Origin: Neurospora tetrasperma FGSC 2508
Lineage: Eukaryota > Ascomycota > Sordariomycetes > Sordariales > Sordariaceae
Assembly: GCF_000213175.1 (NCBI RefSeq)
Contig: NW_009799102.1
Span: 1,105,972 to 1,169,971 of the forward strand
Reading direction: 5' to 3'
Length of the DNA: 64,000 bases
Of this stretch, positions 23,601 through 35,228 are shown one piece after another (positions within the stretch are counted from its first letter, which is position 1; each line of letters begins with the position of its first letter). The translations under genes and the position numbers were made by a program. The notes under the pieces were generated by a model, which was given only the letters and a program-made list of their open reading frames with translations, was not told the origin of the DNA and searched no databases.

Positions 23601-23818
23601 CCAGTATTGTGGCGTTGGTGGGCGGGGTGGTGAATCATTTGACGAGGGTGCCGACGGCGGAGGATAGGGACCGGGAGAGGTCGGGGAGTCAGAGTGATGA
23701 GAATCTTGGAGGAGGAGGAGGAGGGAAGGGCGGGATAAGGAGGAGTTTGCAAAAGGTGTTTTCGTTGGGGCATGGTGGGGGTCAGGGACACCAGGCTAAT
23801 GGCAATCCTCTTTCTTAA
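20629..23818 (+). CDS. 877-residue low-complexity protein with a long charged helix, function unknown
   Basis: Best model: exon 1 20629-21151 and exon 2 21708-23818. A GTGAGT donor, a CGCTAACG branch and a TTCCAG acceptor keep the phase exactly across a 556-nt intron, which is long for this genome. Exon 1 is Ser/Thr/Gln-rich. The conserved-looking core is in exon 2: a segment around MIFADLYKSPRSPLNKLR and KYLLEKIRNDWDFEWVP (residues about 284-350), Trp/Arg-rich blocks (WNPGLACFEARRDAWTGA), and SCPVNLADVLRACVVGWKRDGEWPP. Residues about 707-795 form a very long Arg/Glu/Ala-rich helix (repeated REAREQREERE-like units), followed by a basic, Gly-rich tail. I do not recognise the family. A shorter protein starting at the ATG at 22034 cannot be excluded. 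Its 3' end faces vps39. Confidence 0.65.
21152..21707 (+). other. probable 556-nt intron
   Basis: Donor GTGAGT after GACAAGA, branch CGCTAACG about 27 nt before the acceptor CTTCCAG. The split codon A/CC gives Thr and continues an open frame that runs from 21674 upstream of the conserved core. It contains T-rich tracts and no better internal exon that I can see. Confidence 0.6.
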
Positions 23819-24853
23819 AAGGAGAATGAGGGTGGATGTGAATGGAAATGGCCGAGATGGGAAAGAGTTTATACCACAAGAGAGATGAGAGCATTGACCA
23901 AGGTGAAGATGGCACGTCAACGTTTTCTTTGGAAATGAATGGTGTGTGCGTGTGTGTGTTTATGACATGTCATGACATGGGGTAATGGGAATGGAATGTT
24001 TGGAAGTTTGAAAGAAAGGGCAATCGGAAAAGCAAGCTTAAACTGATACCCAAGGTCTTTTATTAATTGAATTTTTTTTTTTTTTCTTGGATGGAACCAC
24101 GAAGCTGGGCGAGCATGGAGAGAGAACAGGGAGGGAGGGAGGGGATAATAATGGGCATAGTCAGGGTGAAGGATTTAATAACCTGCTTGATGACTAGTTC
24201 CGACTACTCGTGGGTTGGCGGACCTAGTTAGTCTCTCAAACTGCTAATGAAGCCTATGATTACTTTACCACCCGATCCATCAACCATTTCGTCTTCATTT
24301 CGATGCGGCTAGAGGTACCGACCTGTCTGGACACAATCGTTTACTAGAGGTAGGTAGGTCAGGCCTCGGCAGGGGGAGGCGGTTGATAAGAAAAGTCGTG
24401 GCTAAAGTCTTGTTCTTTTCCTCCCTCAAGTCGCAGAAAGCCCAGAGACAGATACGCTGGCGACCCAGCTACGTAATTGCAGTGTTGTTGGTGATATGTC
24501 AGCTTCTTTGAACGTGAAATCTCGATGAACAGGGGACTAAACATCATGAAAACGGAAACGAGAGAAAGGTAGTAGGTAGCGAATAAACTCATCACTATGC
24601 ATTTTTGGTGGATGGTACATAGTATCTTCTGATTGAGTAATCCTGCGATGCACATATAAGCATAAAACACGATAGAGAGAAAAGAAACCAACCGCCGCTA
24701 GATGCTACACCACCTAAAGATATATCATCATGCCAGAACCAATTCCATTCCCTTTCATTTCATAATAACCTAAACATTCATCATTCATACCGGTATTTAT
24801 ATTCATAACAAGGCCTTGAACCTCCTATCCCAAACCACCACTACCACCACCAC
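23819..24853. other. convergent 3' intergenic region
   Basis: Between the 3' ends of the 877-residue gene and vps39. Contains a (GT)n stretch near 23942, a T-run near 24070 and GGGA repeats near 24130. No gene seen. Confidence 0.6.
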
Positions 24854-27800
24854 CTACCCCCTCCCCCAAGCGCCATATTGCGTCCCACTCGCACCACTCT
24901 TCACACTCCCCGTCTGCCCGGGGCTCGCCAATTCACCAATCCCCATACCCTTCCCCTGCTGACTCCTCCCCAAGCACCCATAATGAACAACCGCATCTTC
25001 CCCTCCTGGCAAAACCGCCACGACGCTCCCACCCAACCGTTTATGACAAACTCCACAAACTCTCTCCTCCCCAATCACCACCCGTCTATTTCTTCCTCCC
25101 ACTCTGCTTCCACCACCCGGCAGAACCGCTCCCTTCGGTAACCCATCGCCCAACAAGAGAAGAGCTTGGCTGGTAACTAACCCGGTCTTCCTCAGGCCTG
25201 CAACGACGAGGGTCTCGTTAACGATACTATTCGCGTTGCGCATGCGGCCGCGGAAGTAGGACTCGAGCTCGGAAACGGGCAGGTCGTCAGGGATCAAAGA
25301 GAGGGTGGAGGTGGCGGGCAGGCGAGAGCCGTGCTTCGAGAGGAGGTCGAGGGCGGGTGGCAGGTTGGGTTTGTGAGGGGAGGGAGGGGTCAGGTAGAGG
25401 GAGAGCAGGGTATGGTAGATGGAGGGGTGGGCTTCGTCTTGAGAAGGGTCTTCGGTGGAGGAGGGCGAGGTAATGGTGGTGGTGCCCGGGGGGTGGGAGG
25501 GGGAGGTGGGTTGAGGGTGTTCGGAGGATTTGTGGATGCGGTTGCAGTATCTGGATAAGAACGGATTGGTTAGTATGCATGGGATGGATTGGGGAAAAAG
25601 AACCCAAGGGAGCTTACTCTTCTGCTTTTTTGTAGTCTTTCATTTGGAAGACGTAAATTTCTAGGGCTTGTTTGTGTTGACCCATGTTACTAAGGACAAC
25701 AGCTCGCGCTTCATAGAAGCGTGGGTCGTCTCGGGGAATGAGACTGAACGCTCTTCCGAGGCTGTACTGCCGACTGTCCTTCAAGAACTGTACCAATCGC
25801 TCCATGAGAGAGTCCCACTCTTCCTCCTTCCCTTGTTTTTTCTCCTCCCTGAGCTGTCTGATAAACAACTCGACAAGGCGGTTGTGAAACTCGGGAGTCA
25901 TGTCGTTCAGCTCCGAAATGATATGCTCCAGGTATTGGATCTCCAAGGCTGTGTCGATGCCGCCCAAGAAGTGGAGGACCCGGGCTCTCGGGAGAGTCTC
26001 GGCATTCTCCGAGTCGGCGAGGAAAACCTCCATTCCCAGCTTGGGGTCTTTCCTCAAAGTCCACTCTGAGAATTCGAGAATGACGTCGATCATCTCAGGC
26101 GGGAGGCCTTGAAGATACAGGACCGTCCTTTGGGGACCGTGCAACGTAGGCGCCGCCTCATCAGGCTCGTCTGGCGAGCCAAACTTGCGAAGCAGATCTA
26201 GAGCCTGGCGATGAAGCTTCTTGCCGTAGAAGAAGTCAACTAGCTCGTTGAACCGGTTGTGCTCTACAAGCCTCTCGTTAACAACCTGTGGGTCGCAAAA
26301 GTTGGGGATTCTGAAAAGGGAGCTGGCCAATGTGGGACGGGAGTACATGAAGGCGCGGAACAGAGTGGTGTCGACAACTCTGAAAGTCTCCTGTAGATCC
26401 TTCTCAAGCTGTTCGTCATCCTCATCCTTGTGAGACATTAGGAGTGTATTGAACGCCTCCTCTGTGACCCCGTTTGCTGACTTGCGCGGCTTCAACTTTC
26501 CGGTCACTGGATCAATGACTCTCTGAAGTCTCGCTCTGGCTCCGGCCAGGTAGCTGTTCAGCTCCGAGACGGCTGTCATGAGATCCTTTTCGTCTTGGGC
26601 GCGTTGTTCCTCGGCCGTCTTGCCCTTGATGCTGGCCGCATCATCATCGACTGGGGCTCTTCTGGAAGAGACTATGGATGAGGTTTCGGGATCAAACTTC
26701 TTGCGACCGTGACCCATGAGGTACTTGGCAAACCCGCCTCCTTTCTGTGGCGACGATACCTCAGAATGCGGCTCATCCTCCTTGGGTGCATGATCTCCAT
26801 TTGCTTTACCGTTAGGGGGCGCTTCGTGGTCCGACTCTTCCTGCGGCTCTTCAGGCTTCTTCTCATCAACGCCCAGCTCTCCCACAATGATCTTGGGAAA
26901 GAGTCTTAATACTCTCTCAGGCGGAGCATGGACCTCGTCTTCATTGAACAGGTCCATAGACTCGCGAAATTTCCTTTGACGGAAGAGCAGTTCGGCCTTG
27001 AGCATTTTGACTTCGCGCATGGTCTCAGTCTTGTTCTTGAGAAGAGCGTCCTCCAACATAGCCAAGATGCTAATGGCTTCGTCATACCTCTGGGTTTTTA
27101 CCAGCTCGTCGATCTGGGAATCATAGTCCGTAGCATCCATTTTCCACACCACTCTTTCGCTCAGGACGTGGAAGCCCTTTCCAGCATGTGCCAGGCTGAC
27201 CGTGGGTGGTGGGAAATGCAGAGAAGCGGCACCAGGGAGACTGATGGTCTGGAGCAGGTTCAGTGTGTCCGGATTCCGTACTTCGAGACTGCCCTTGGTC
27301 GGTGATTGTAAGGCAAGAATATAGGGGTAGCTATATCCTATGCTCTCAGGAGCAGCTTGCCAAGGAATCTGGCGCTTCTCCAAGGCCTTCCCGGCGTCAT
27401 TGATGAATAACGTGTTGATGTCTTTGGCAAGCAATAACTGACCCTCGGCGAGCTTCGCCGACAGCGGTTTGGGCGTAAAGTTGCCCAATCCCATATATCC
27501 CATACTGACTGTAGCGCCAAAGCGACTTTGTCCTCCTGCTGCCCCAATAGCCCCAGGACCAACAATATCCTCCATCTGACCGGTTGTGATATCGACTATT
27601 TGGTAGCCACCGTTCATGCCGCAGACCACCTTGTTTGCGTTGGCCCATGTCAGAGACCGGATGGCCTCGGACAGGACTATTTCGGTGACGTCGGGGGAGA
27701 GCTCGCTCTCGTGCCATGACCACAGCAGCAAGCGGCGCTTTACAGCAACAGCTAGACGCGATATAATCTCGGGTATCCCAGTGTCGGGATCCTTGACAAT

Positions 27801-28328
27801 ATTGCTCGTGACGGCAAAAGTGGAAGCGCTTTTCGTCCGGGCTGTGGGGAACTCGATAGGTTCAAAGGTCTGGAGGTCGTGGAGGGCAACGCCGTTGTAG
27901 TTGGACAGCGATATTATGATGTTGGCTTCCTTGATTATGGCGAGTTGTTCGATAGCGCGCGTCGAGAACTTTTCTACCTCGCGGAGGAGGTCGGTGGGCT
28001 TGGGGCCTCTCGGCGCGGCTTGGGCATTGTAAAAGCCTGGCGCGGCAGCCTGGTACTCTTGGGTCGTCGTCGAAGGTCCATTGGGGTCTTGGGTCGTCGA
28101 CTCGGTTGTAGCTTCGCTCGGTTGTTGGGACGACGTTCCGTTGGCAGACTGGCTCGGTGGTGGTGGAGGAGGAGGAGCGGGTGGAAGTTCGTTTACACGG
28201 TATATTCTGAGGGATCCCGTATTCAAGCCGACGAGGACACGGTCACCGTAGGCGAGGATGGACTCGATCTTGGACTTGTCTCTCTGCTTGAGCTCGATGA
28301 TGGGTCGAGCCGTAAATGCGGAGAGCAT
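24854..28328 (-). CDS. vps39: HOPS complex subunit Vps39/Vam6
   Basis: Exons 28328-25618 and 25550-24854 with a 67-nt intron (25551-25617; GTAAGC donor, ACTAACC branch), 1135 residues (yeast Vam6 is 1049). The N-terminal CNH/beta-propeller domain begins with IESILAYGDRVLVGLNTGSLRIY and runs to about residue 340, with a Pro/Ser/Thr-rich insertion near residue 50. Helical clathrin-repeat-like segments follow. The Vps39_1-type region around residue 666 (FRAFMYSRPTLASSLFRIPNFC) and the C-terminal zinc-ribbon-like CGVCHKRLGGSV (Cys1069, Cys1072) with HYGCL are characteristic. The splice rebuilds KKAEEYCNRIHK, a conserved junction, confirming the intron. Vps39 binds Rab7/Ypt7 and tethers late endosomes and autophagosomes to the vacuole, and the yeast protein also sits at vacuole-mitochondrion contacts. 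A disordered Asp/Glu/Lys-rich stretch lies near residue 500. Confidence 0.95.
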
Positions 28329-30408
28329 GGCGACGGGCCCGCTGCTCCCTGGTTGCAGCAGTGGTCACAGGGCGGTTATGAAGGCATTAGATTGTGTCTT
28401 TGGAGCAGAAAATTGTCGAGCAGCGCTGGCGCAGGTTGGCGATGTTCCACTTTGTACGGTCTCGTCTCGGATGGATGGTGTTATCGCAGCCGAGTGGGTG
28501 TGCCGGGTGGAGGATGACGGCATGGCGATTGGCAGGGCAGTGGTGATACTGAATGATGGTCAGGCGCCGCATTCAAGGGTACGTAGGGTACCTCTACAGG
28601 CAGTGCCCGACCCCACGGGACGAGATGGTGGGTGCGATAGCGGGACTGTCTTTCGAGAAGCAGGGTTAGGGGTAGACGTGACCTGAACTTCCTTGCAACC
28701 AAGACTTGAAAGAATCCAGATTTCAACAATTACGTACACTACAACAAAGCTCGTCCTTCACTTGGCTTTATCCCCTATTTCATTTCCAATGCAACAGCTT
28801 CTGTTAAAGTGAACTGCAAAGTGATGATTGAGTTCAGACAACCTACTCGTGTTTTCATGTTTGGTATTTCCCCAAAGTTCTGGTCACGAACAAGTACGAC
28901 CGTCAAGGTTCTCGAATCAACATCCAGATGCGGAGAGTTGCGATGGAGTCCTCCATGTTTGTATTGTACTGTACTGTTACGAGTCGTTACGAGCTGGCGG
29001 TACCCGACTTACCTCCCGGTTTAGATGGAGTGTCGGGCAACTCCTCTTAGAGCTCAGTGTCATGAGACTCTATACTACCTACCGTATAGACTCGAGGCAT
29101 CCGTTTTCAGGTTCCGTGGAAAACAGGCATAACCTGTGAGCATACTGCCATACTGCAACATTCATGTCCGCCAGAAATTGTATGGAAGACGGGTGATGTT
29201 GAATGTCTCCACCCCCTCCAGCGCCTTTGGAAAGATAGGCCCAGTGGGAAAAGGCAGGGCAGTACACGTGTAGAATAATCGAATCAACGGTGCTCCGGGT
29301 AGCAACATGACTCCTTCCGGTCACTCTTTTTTTTTTGCGGGCATACCTTAACCTGGAAGATATACTAACAGAATCGGGCATACTCTGCGTATGTCTGATT
29401 ATCTCTATGCCTGGTCTCCAGGGAACCTAGAAACAGATGCCCCGGGTCGAGTCTATACGGTACGCAGTCTATCTTTCCAAGGAACCTACCTAATGATATC
29501 TACTTAACAGGATGGACAACCTTACACGCCCAACTTCTTGATCTTGGTGCATGATGGCCTGTTTCTAGTGTAGTGTTCGTCCGATTCGTTTCATATTTTG
29601 TCGATTCGGCTCCCATCACCCGACGGCACTGGCTGCCGATAAAAAGCACGTTGTGAAGCAAATCCGTACAGATTATACATGGTGCTGCTGCCCGAGAATC
29701 GTGCATCCAAGTTGGCTATTCTGTAGAACCTCCCTTGGGTTTCCTGACAGGACTCCACCCGATCCGCTGTAAGATAGTGGAGTGGCTGCAGCATCGACGG
29801 GCATAATTGGCTAAAAATGGCCCATCTCGTCAGCGACAGAACACCTCCATCGTCGCTAGCTTGGATATTTCCAAGCAATGATTGCACCACTTAGGTTGTA
29901 CACTATTGGCGACCGTGACCGTCTTTAGGTTGTCTGTGATTTCAGACCTACTTGCCTTCCTTTCCATCCTGTTCCCAAAAAGATATTTCAATTGTTGCCC
30001 ACCATAGCTTCTTCAGCCGAGTCTGGAAGCCCCTCCTCCTCTAGACCTGACCAACCCGCGGCAAACCATCACGAGAACGACAACAAGGTGCCACCCGGAA
30101 CACCACCAAGGCCAGCTGCTGGAGACCATAACACCAAGGACAGGGGAGGGAGGACACGAGAAAGAATTGGAAAAGACCATCATCCCCGCCGCATTCTCTT
30201 TTCTGTCTCTGCGCAACCAAGCAGGACACAACGAGACCAAGACGGATTCGAGCTCCAAGCCTATCCGCAATCCAGCAGGCAGCCTCACACTCGCACAGCC
30301 GACGACACAGCTGACACCAACCGCAACCCCAATCCGCCCCGTGATCGCGCCGCGGCCAAGGAAGAAAAGAGGGCCAGGAAGCGCCGCTGGCTTGAGGCAC
30401 AGGACGAG
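28329..30408. other. 2-kb divergent intergenic region (vps39 / SPX transporter)
   Basis: Promoters and leaders of two divergent genes. From 29992 to 30408 the plus-strand frame of the transporter is open but has no ATG. Repeated TACTGTAC/TTACGAG motifs occur near 28970-29000. No extra gene seen. Confidence 0.5.
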
Positions 30409-33072
30409 ATGAAGTTTTCTCATAGTATCCAGTTCAATGCGGTGCCGGACTGGAGCACACATTACATCGCATACAGCAACCTCAAGAAGCTGTAAGCTTG
30501 CCGCCTGTCTTATCTCCGCCGCCGTGCTCAGTCAGCCAGCTAACATAACTGCCTAGCATCTACCAGCTTGAAAAGGTTATCCACCTGTCATCCGGCGGCG
30601 ATGGCGAGTCGCGCCCGCTGATTCAACATGAAGACCCCGAAATCGTCTTCGTTCGAGCCCTGGATGTCGAGCTGGAAAAGGTCTTGTCTTTCTATACTGT
30701 CAAGGAGAGGGAGCTGTTTGAGGAGGTACAAAATCTCTTGCGCGACATCGACGCATTCGATGAGCAGTCCGGTGACACCGACCAAGAGCGCCAACTTCGT
30801 CCCCCTACCCGTGGCAGCGAACAACAGAGACCTTTGCGAGCCCGGAGCGAAAGTCTGCCGAGCCGGGCCTCGACTGACGACGGTTCCAACAGCGACCAGA
30901 GCGACAATGAGAACACCGGCCTGAACACACGGGGGAAACAGAGGCGGTTGAGCCCGGGGAGGCGAAAATCTAGCACCGTTATCCCTGGACATATGATGTC
31001 CTCCATTGGCGACATGACAGCCTCTACAGAAATGACGAGGTCTCGCAGGTTAAGCACTACCTTTGACGACGACTATGCCGAGCAGGCTGTCTTGTTCTCC
31101 TCGGGCATCATGCTCAAGAAGAGGATCATCAACCTCTACGTCCAGCTGTGCGAGCTCAAGTCGTACATCCAGCTGAACAGGACGGGCTTTAGCAAGGTCC
31201 TGAAAAAGTTCGACAAGATCATTGACAGACAGTTGCGTTCCAAGTACATGGACACCTTCGTTGATACCGCATACGCCTTTCGTCCAGAGACCACCAAGAC
31301 CTTGGAAGAACAGATTCACCTGATGGTCCACGCATACATGGACATCGTTACTCAGGGTGACGAGGCGGCGGCCACGCGTGATTTGCGATCGCACCTTAGA
31401 GAGCACGTCGTCTGGGAACGAAACACGGTCTGGAGAGAGCTTATCGGTATGGAGCGGCGAGCTGAAGCCGCAAGTCTGGGACATACTCTTCTAGGGCGAG
31501 ATACCGATCCAACCAGCCACCGTCTCCAGGGCGACGATGAGCTGGTGTTGCCGACCAAGGAAATCGCAACACCGCTTGGTCGCTTCAGATTGCCTGCTTG
31601 GCTAGTCAGCTCAACTCTGATGACTCTCATCATCATCTTTGCCATCTTCTTCGCCCTGCTCTTCATGCCCATCATGAAGAAGCCCGAGCAGCAAAATTGC
31701 CTGGCATTGCTGGTATTTGTCAGTTTGCTCTGGGCTACCGAGGCCATTCCCCTTTTCGTCACCTCGCTCATCATACCTTTCCTCTGCGTTGTTCTTCGAG
31801 TCTTCCGCGATGCCGACAAGCCCCATCACAGACTGGGTGCCAAGGCGACTACGGATGCTGTCTTCTCGGCCATGTGGACGCCTGTCATTATGCTCCTGCT
31901 TGGTGGCTTCACTCTCGCAGCGGCTCTCTCCAAGTGCGGTATCGACAAGCGCATAGCGACTTTTGTTCTCAGCAAGGCAGGAACACAACCTAGGACGGTC
32001 CTCATTGCCAACATGGCTGTGGCCGCATTCGCCAGTATGCTGATCAGCAACGTCGCCGCTCCTGTCCTCTGCTTTGGCATCATCGAGCCCATGCTTCGCA
32101 ATCTCCCAGCTGGTTCCAACATGTCCAAAGCCGTCATCATGGGCATTGCCCTCGCCTCCAACGTAGGCGGCATGCTCTCACCCATTGCCTCCCCGCAAAA
32201 CATTGTCGCTATCGGCTTGATGGAGCCCCCTCCCACTTGGGGAGAATGGTTCTTCATCGTCATCCCCGTCGGCGTCATCTCCCTGCTTCTCATCTGGGTC
32301 CTCCTGCTCCTCACCTTCCAGCCGGGCAAGGGTACCTCCATTGTGCCCATCCGCCCCGTCAAGGACCGCTTCACGGGCGTGCAGTGGTTCGTCACCCTTG
32401 TGACCGTCGCCACCATCGGCCTGTGGTGCGCCTCTCACCAGCTCGAAGCCGAGTTTGGACATATGGGCGTCATTGCCATTATTCCCATTGTCTTATTCTT
32501 CGGCGTCGGCATCCTCACCAAGGAAGATTTTAACAACTTCCCCTGGACCATCATTATCCTGGCAGCTGGTGGACTGGCACTCGGCAAGGCGGTTAACTCG
32601 TCTGGCCTGCTGCACACTGTCACCAGGCTGATCACCGAGGATGTCCAGGATTTCAGCCTCTACGGTGTCCTGATTGTCTTCTCGAGCTTGATTCTGGTGA
32701 TTGCCACGTTCATCAGCCACACTGTTGCGGCGCTGATCATTTTGCCGCTGGTGTACGATGTCGGGAAGGGGTTGGACGAGCCGCACCCGAACTTGTTGGT
32801 CATGGCGGGTGTATTGATGTGCAGTGCTGCTATGGCGCTACCTACTTCAGGATTCCCTAACATGAGTAAGTTTTGTTACTGTTGCCCGTTTCTCTTTTTG
32901 TCCAAAGCTAATCACATTATCTTCCACAGCCGCTATCATGAAGGAAGACCCAGCTGGCCAGCGATACCTGCAAGTCAAGCACTTTATTAGCCGTGGTGTG
33001 CCCAGCAGTTTGCTGACCCTGTTGGTGACCGTCACGGTTGGTTATGCTGCCATGAGGGTTGTTGGTATGTAA
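30409..33072 (+). CDS. SPX-domain low-affinity phosphate transporter (Pho87/Pho90/Pho91 type)
   Basis: Exons 30409-30491, 30557-32865 and 32930-33072 (introns of 65 and 64 nt, both GT-AG and phase-consistent) encode 844 residues; yeast Pho90 and Pho91 have 881 and 894. The start MKFSHSIQFNAVPDWSTHYI with SNLKKLIYQLEK across the first splice is the canonical SPX opening. SPX domains sense inositol pyrophosphates. From about residue 371 come roughly 11-12 hydrophobic segments of a DASS/ArsP-type sodium-anion symporter, including the signature ASNVGGMLSPIASPQNIVA and the C-terminal ALPTSGFPNMTAIM, which is rebuilt by intron 2. Such proteins import phosphate at the plasma membrane (Pho87/90) or export it from the vacuole (Pho91); sequence alone does not decide which. 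A long Ser/Arg/Asp-rich linker sits inside the SPX region. Confidence 0.93.
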
Positions 33073-33717
33073 GGGGCCTACCTATAATCACGTGGATATT
33101 CTTGAATTTATGGTAGCTATAGAGTTGGGCTGGTAGCATGAATAAGGAAAGCGGATCTTGGGGGGAGGGGGGGGGGGGGGTAGACGAGGAGGAGGACGAG
33201 GATTTCTAGACAGTGATGATCAAGCGTTTCGGCGGTGTATTTTTGGAGTAAATGATCCCGTTTGTGTTGATGTATTCCTTTTTGTTGTTTCGCGTTGATT
33301 ATGCTTTTAATGAAGACAGCGGCGCAGATCCGGGAGCGGGAAGGGAAATCTATTTGGGCTTCTTCTATTCCTGCTGGATTTTCTATCGTGATGAAGGTTG
33401 ACTAAAGGGGTAGATCTCATGCATAGCGGCCCCCAGTATGATCATGACCAATTCTCTCATAGTCCGGTACCTTTTCTTCATGCACTCGCACCAATTCGTG
33501 TTGAGCCGCATACAGCACATCACATAGGCAAGGGCCTGATAAAGTGTAACCCCAGATATCATGGATGGAGCAACAGATCCAAGGACTACCACTGCAGCCT
33601 AAGAAATCCTTCGTCCCGCTCGTGCCCTCTTCTTCCAAGCCCTTTCCAGCCCACTGCTCTCTCTCTCCTTCTCTCTCTCCTTCTCTCTCTCTTTCTTGTT
33701 CCAAATCACTCGCTCAC
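33073..33717. other. convergent intergenic region with G-run and CT repeats
   Basis: Between the 3' ends of the transporter and gon7. Holds a G-rich run (33160-33180, one A) and a pyrimidine (CTCTCTCCTT)n stretch around 33655-33700. No gene seen. Confidence 0.65.
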
Positions 33718-34056
33718 TCACTCATCCTCCTCAACAACCTCCTCGCCATAGTTCTCCTCCTCCTTGGCCTCTGCCTCCTTCCCCTTGCTCTGGTCATCAC
33801 CACCATTCTGACCCGCCCGCTTGTTGTCCTCCTCCATCCGCTGCGTGAGCTCCCGGTTGATGTCGTCTTGGAAGGTGGCGGCGATTTGCCGGAGTTCGTG
33901 GAGGTACTTGGCGCGGTCGGAGGTGGTCATTTCTGATGATGAAGAGGTTGAATTGGTCGAAGTTGTGGTGGGGACATCCTTGGTAAGTGTGAAGGAGGGA
34001 GAAAGGGTTGTGGAGTTGGTGTAGGTTGCGGTGAAGGTGGTGGTTGAGGAGGCCAT
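33718..34056 (-). CDS. gon7: EKC/KEOPS complex subunit Gon7
   Basis: Small single-exon protein of 112 residues (yeast Gon7 has 123). The N-terminal 45 residues are Thr/Ser-rich. Residues 51-79 carry the family core YLHELRQIAATFQDDINREL followed by TQRMEEDN, which matches the yeast pattern of a Tyr-Leu start, Leu-Arg, then LQDDIN..LT.RME. The acidic, Lys-containing tail (EEENYGEEVVEEDE) is also typical. Gon7 caps the Pcc1 end of the KEOPS complex, which makes the t6A modification on ANN-decoding tRNAs and affects telomere maintenance and transcription. The start ATG at 34056 is the only sensible one. It is divergent from the TORC2 gene and convergent with the phosphate transporter. The call rests on a short motif, so moderate-high confidence. 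Confidence 0.8.
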   Translation of the reverse strand: MASSTTTFTATYTNSTTLSPSFTLTKDVPTTTSTNSTSSSSEMTTSDRAKYLHELRQIAATFQDDINRELTQRMEEDNKRAGQNGGDDQSKGKEAEAKEEENYGEEVVEEDE

Positions 34057-35215
34057 TTTGAAATATTCTTTGTTGAAGGGGGTTGGAACAGAAGATGTGA
34101 ATGGTTTGAGGTTTCAAATGTTTTGATGGTGAGAAGAGGGTTGGGCGTGATTTGGTGGTGGAATTTGTCTGGGTTATGGTTAGTGACAGTTCTGTTAGGG
34201 TGTCTTGGGCATTTGAAACATACATGAAGTGTCTTTTTAGCTATGGTATTTCTAGCATCCAATGATGAGAAGGTGTTTTATTTTTTTTTAAAATCGATAT
34301 CAGAATCAGATCCTCACATGAACGGAAAAGGAAGTCTCAAAATCCTGAAATGCATCTCAACTGACCTCTCAGGTGTCCACTGGAACCAATGCTGCACGTT
34401 TCACTGCCCTACAGCATCCCCCCCCGCGTGCGCCTGAATTGGGGAAAACTGACGTTGATTGCGGGGCACTAAAAGCCCTCCCCACCAAGATTGCGATCGT
34501 GACGGAACACTTTAGGGCGATCTAGCCTCTGATTCCCTTTCTTCTGCTTGCCAAGCATTCAAGCCCCTGGTTGAATTTGTATTTCAAGTTGGATAGTATC
34601 GCCCAAAACAACCAGCAGCCAACACCAACAACAAGTGGTGGCGTCGTATCGGTTGACGTTTCGCAACTGAACCTATCAGGTAAGTAAAGCGCTCAGCTGG
34701 AAGTGGGAAGTGGGAGTGCCCGAGGGAGGCTCAGAGGGAGGTGCCACTCATGGCATATGATCGATGTGCTTGGAAGTGGAAGAGAAGGGACGGGATCCCC
34801 AAAACATGGCCACGAGGGAAATGGAGATCAGCGCTTGTGATGTCCTCGTACGCAATCGGAGTTTGAATTTACAAGTTCACTCTTTTTTTTTTTTTTTTTT
34901 TTAATCTATCTAGCCGCTCTTACCCGTCCTCTTTTTGGCCAATTCAGCGATCACGTATATTTTCCATACTACACTCACATGTTCATTGACTTAACCACCA
35001 CCGACATAGACTATTCCCATCGACTGATAATCTTCTTCTACAGACATCCGAGCGGGTTAGCAAGATGTGACACTTGCCCTTGCGAAGGATAGCCTGTTCG
35101 AAACGACGCCAGTACCGTATGATCCATTACTACCAAACACCACCAGCCAGAGGACCAACAGAACGGGAGCATTGAGAGAGCACCACTGAATGCTGCAGAA
35201 GCAAGCAAACAATCA
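34057..35215. other. divergent promoter and leader region (gon7 / hbrB)
   Basis: Contains both promoters, a poly-T run at 34883-34902, a predicted leader intron and three uORFs belonging to the hbrB gene (listed separately). Confidence 0.6.
34680..35043 (+). other. probable 5'-leader intron of the hbrB gene
   Basis: Perfect donor consensus CAG|GTAAGT at 34677-34685. Branch-like TTAAC (in GACTTAACC) and CTGATAAT sequences precede the acceptor TTCTACAG, giving a 364-nt leader intron that contains a 20-nt T-run. It is not in coding sequence, so the call rests on splice signals only. Confidence 0.55.
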
Positions 35216-35228
35216 ATGCAACCCATGA
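35065..35228 (+). promoter_or_regulatory. cascade of three uORFs before hbrB
   Basis: uORF1 is a minimal start-stop, ATG TGA (35065-35070). uORF2 is 18 codons (35119-35175). uORF3 is 12 codons (35190-35228); it overlaps the main ATG at 35216 in another frame, and its TGA overlaps the fourth codon of the main ORF, itself an ATG (35225), as ATGA. Such an arrangement usually lowers initiation at the main start. Confidence 0.6.
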
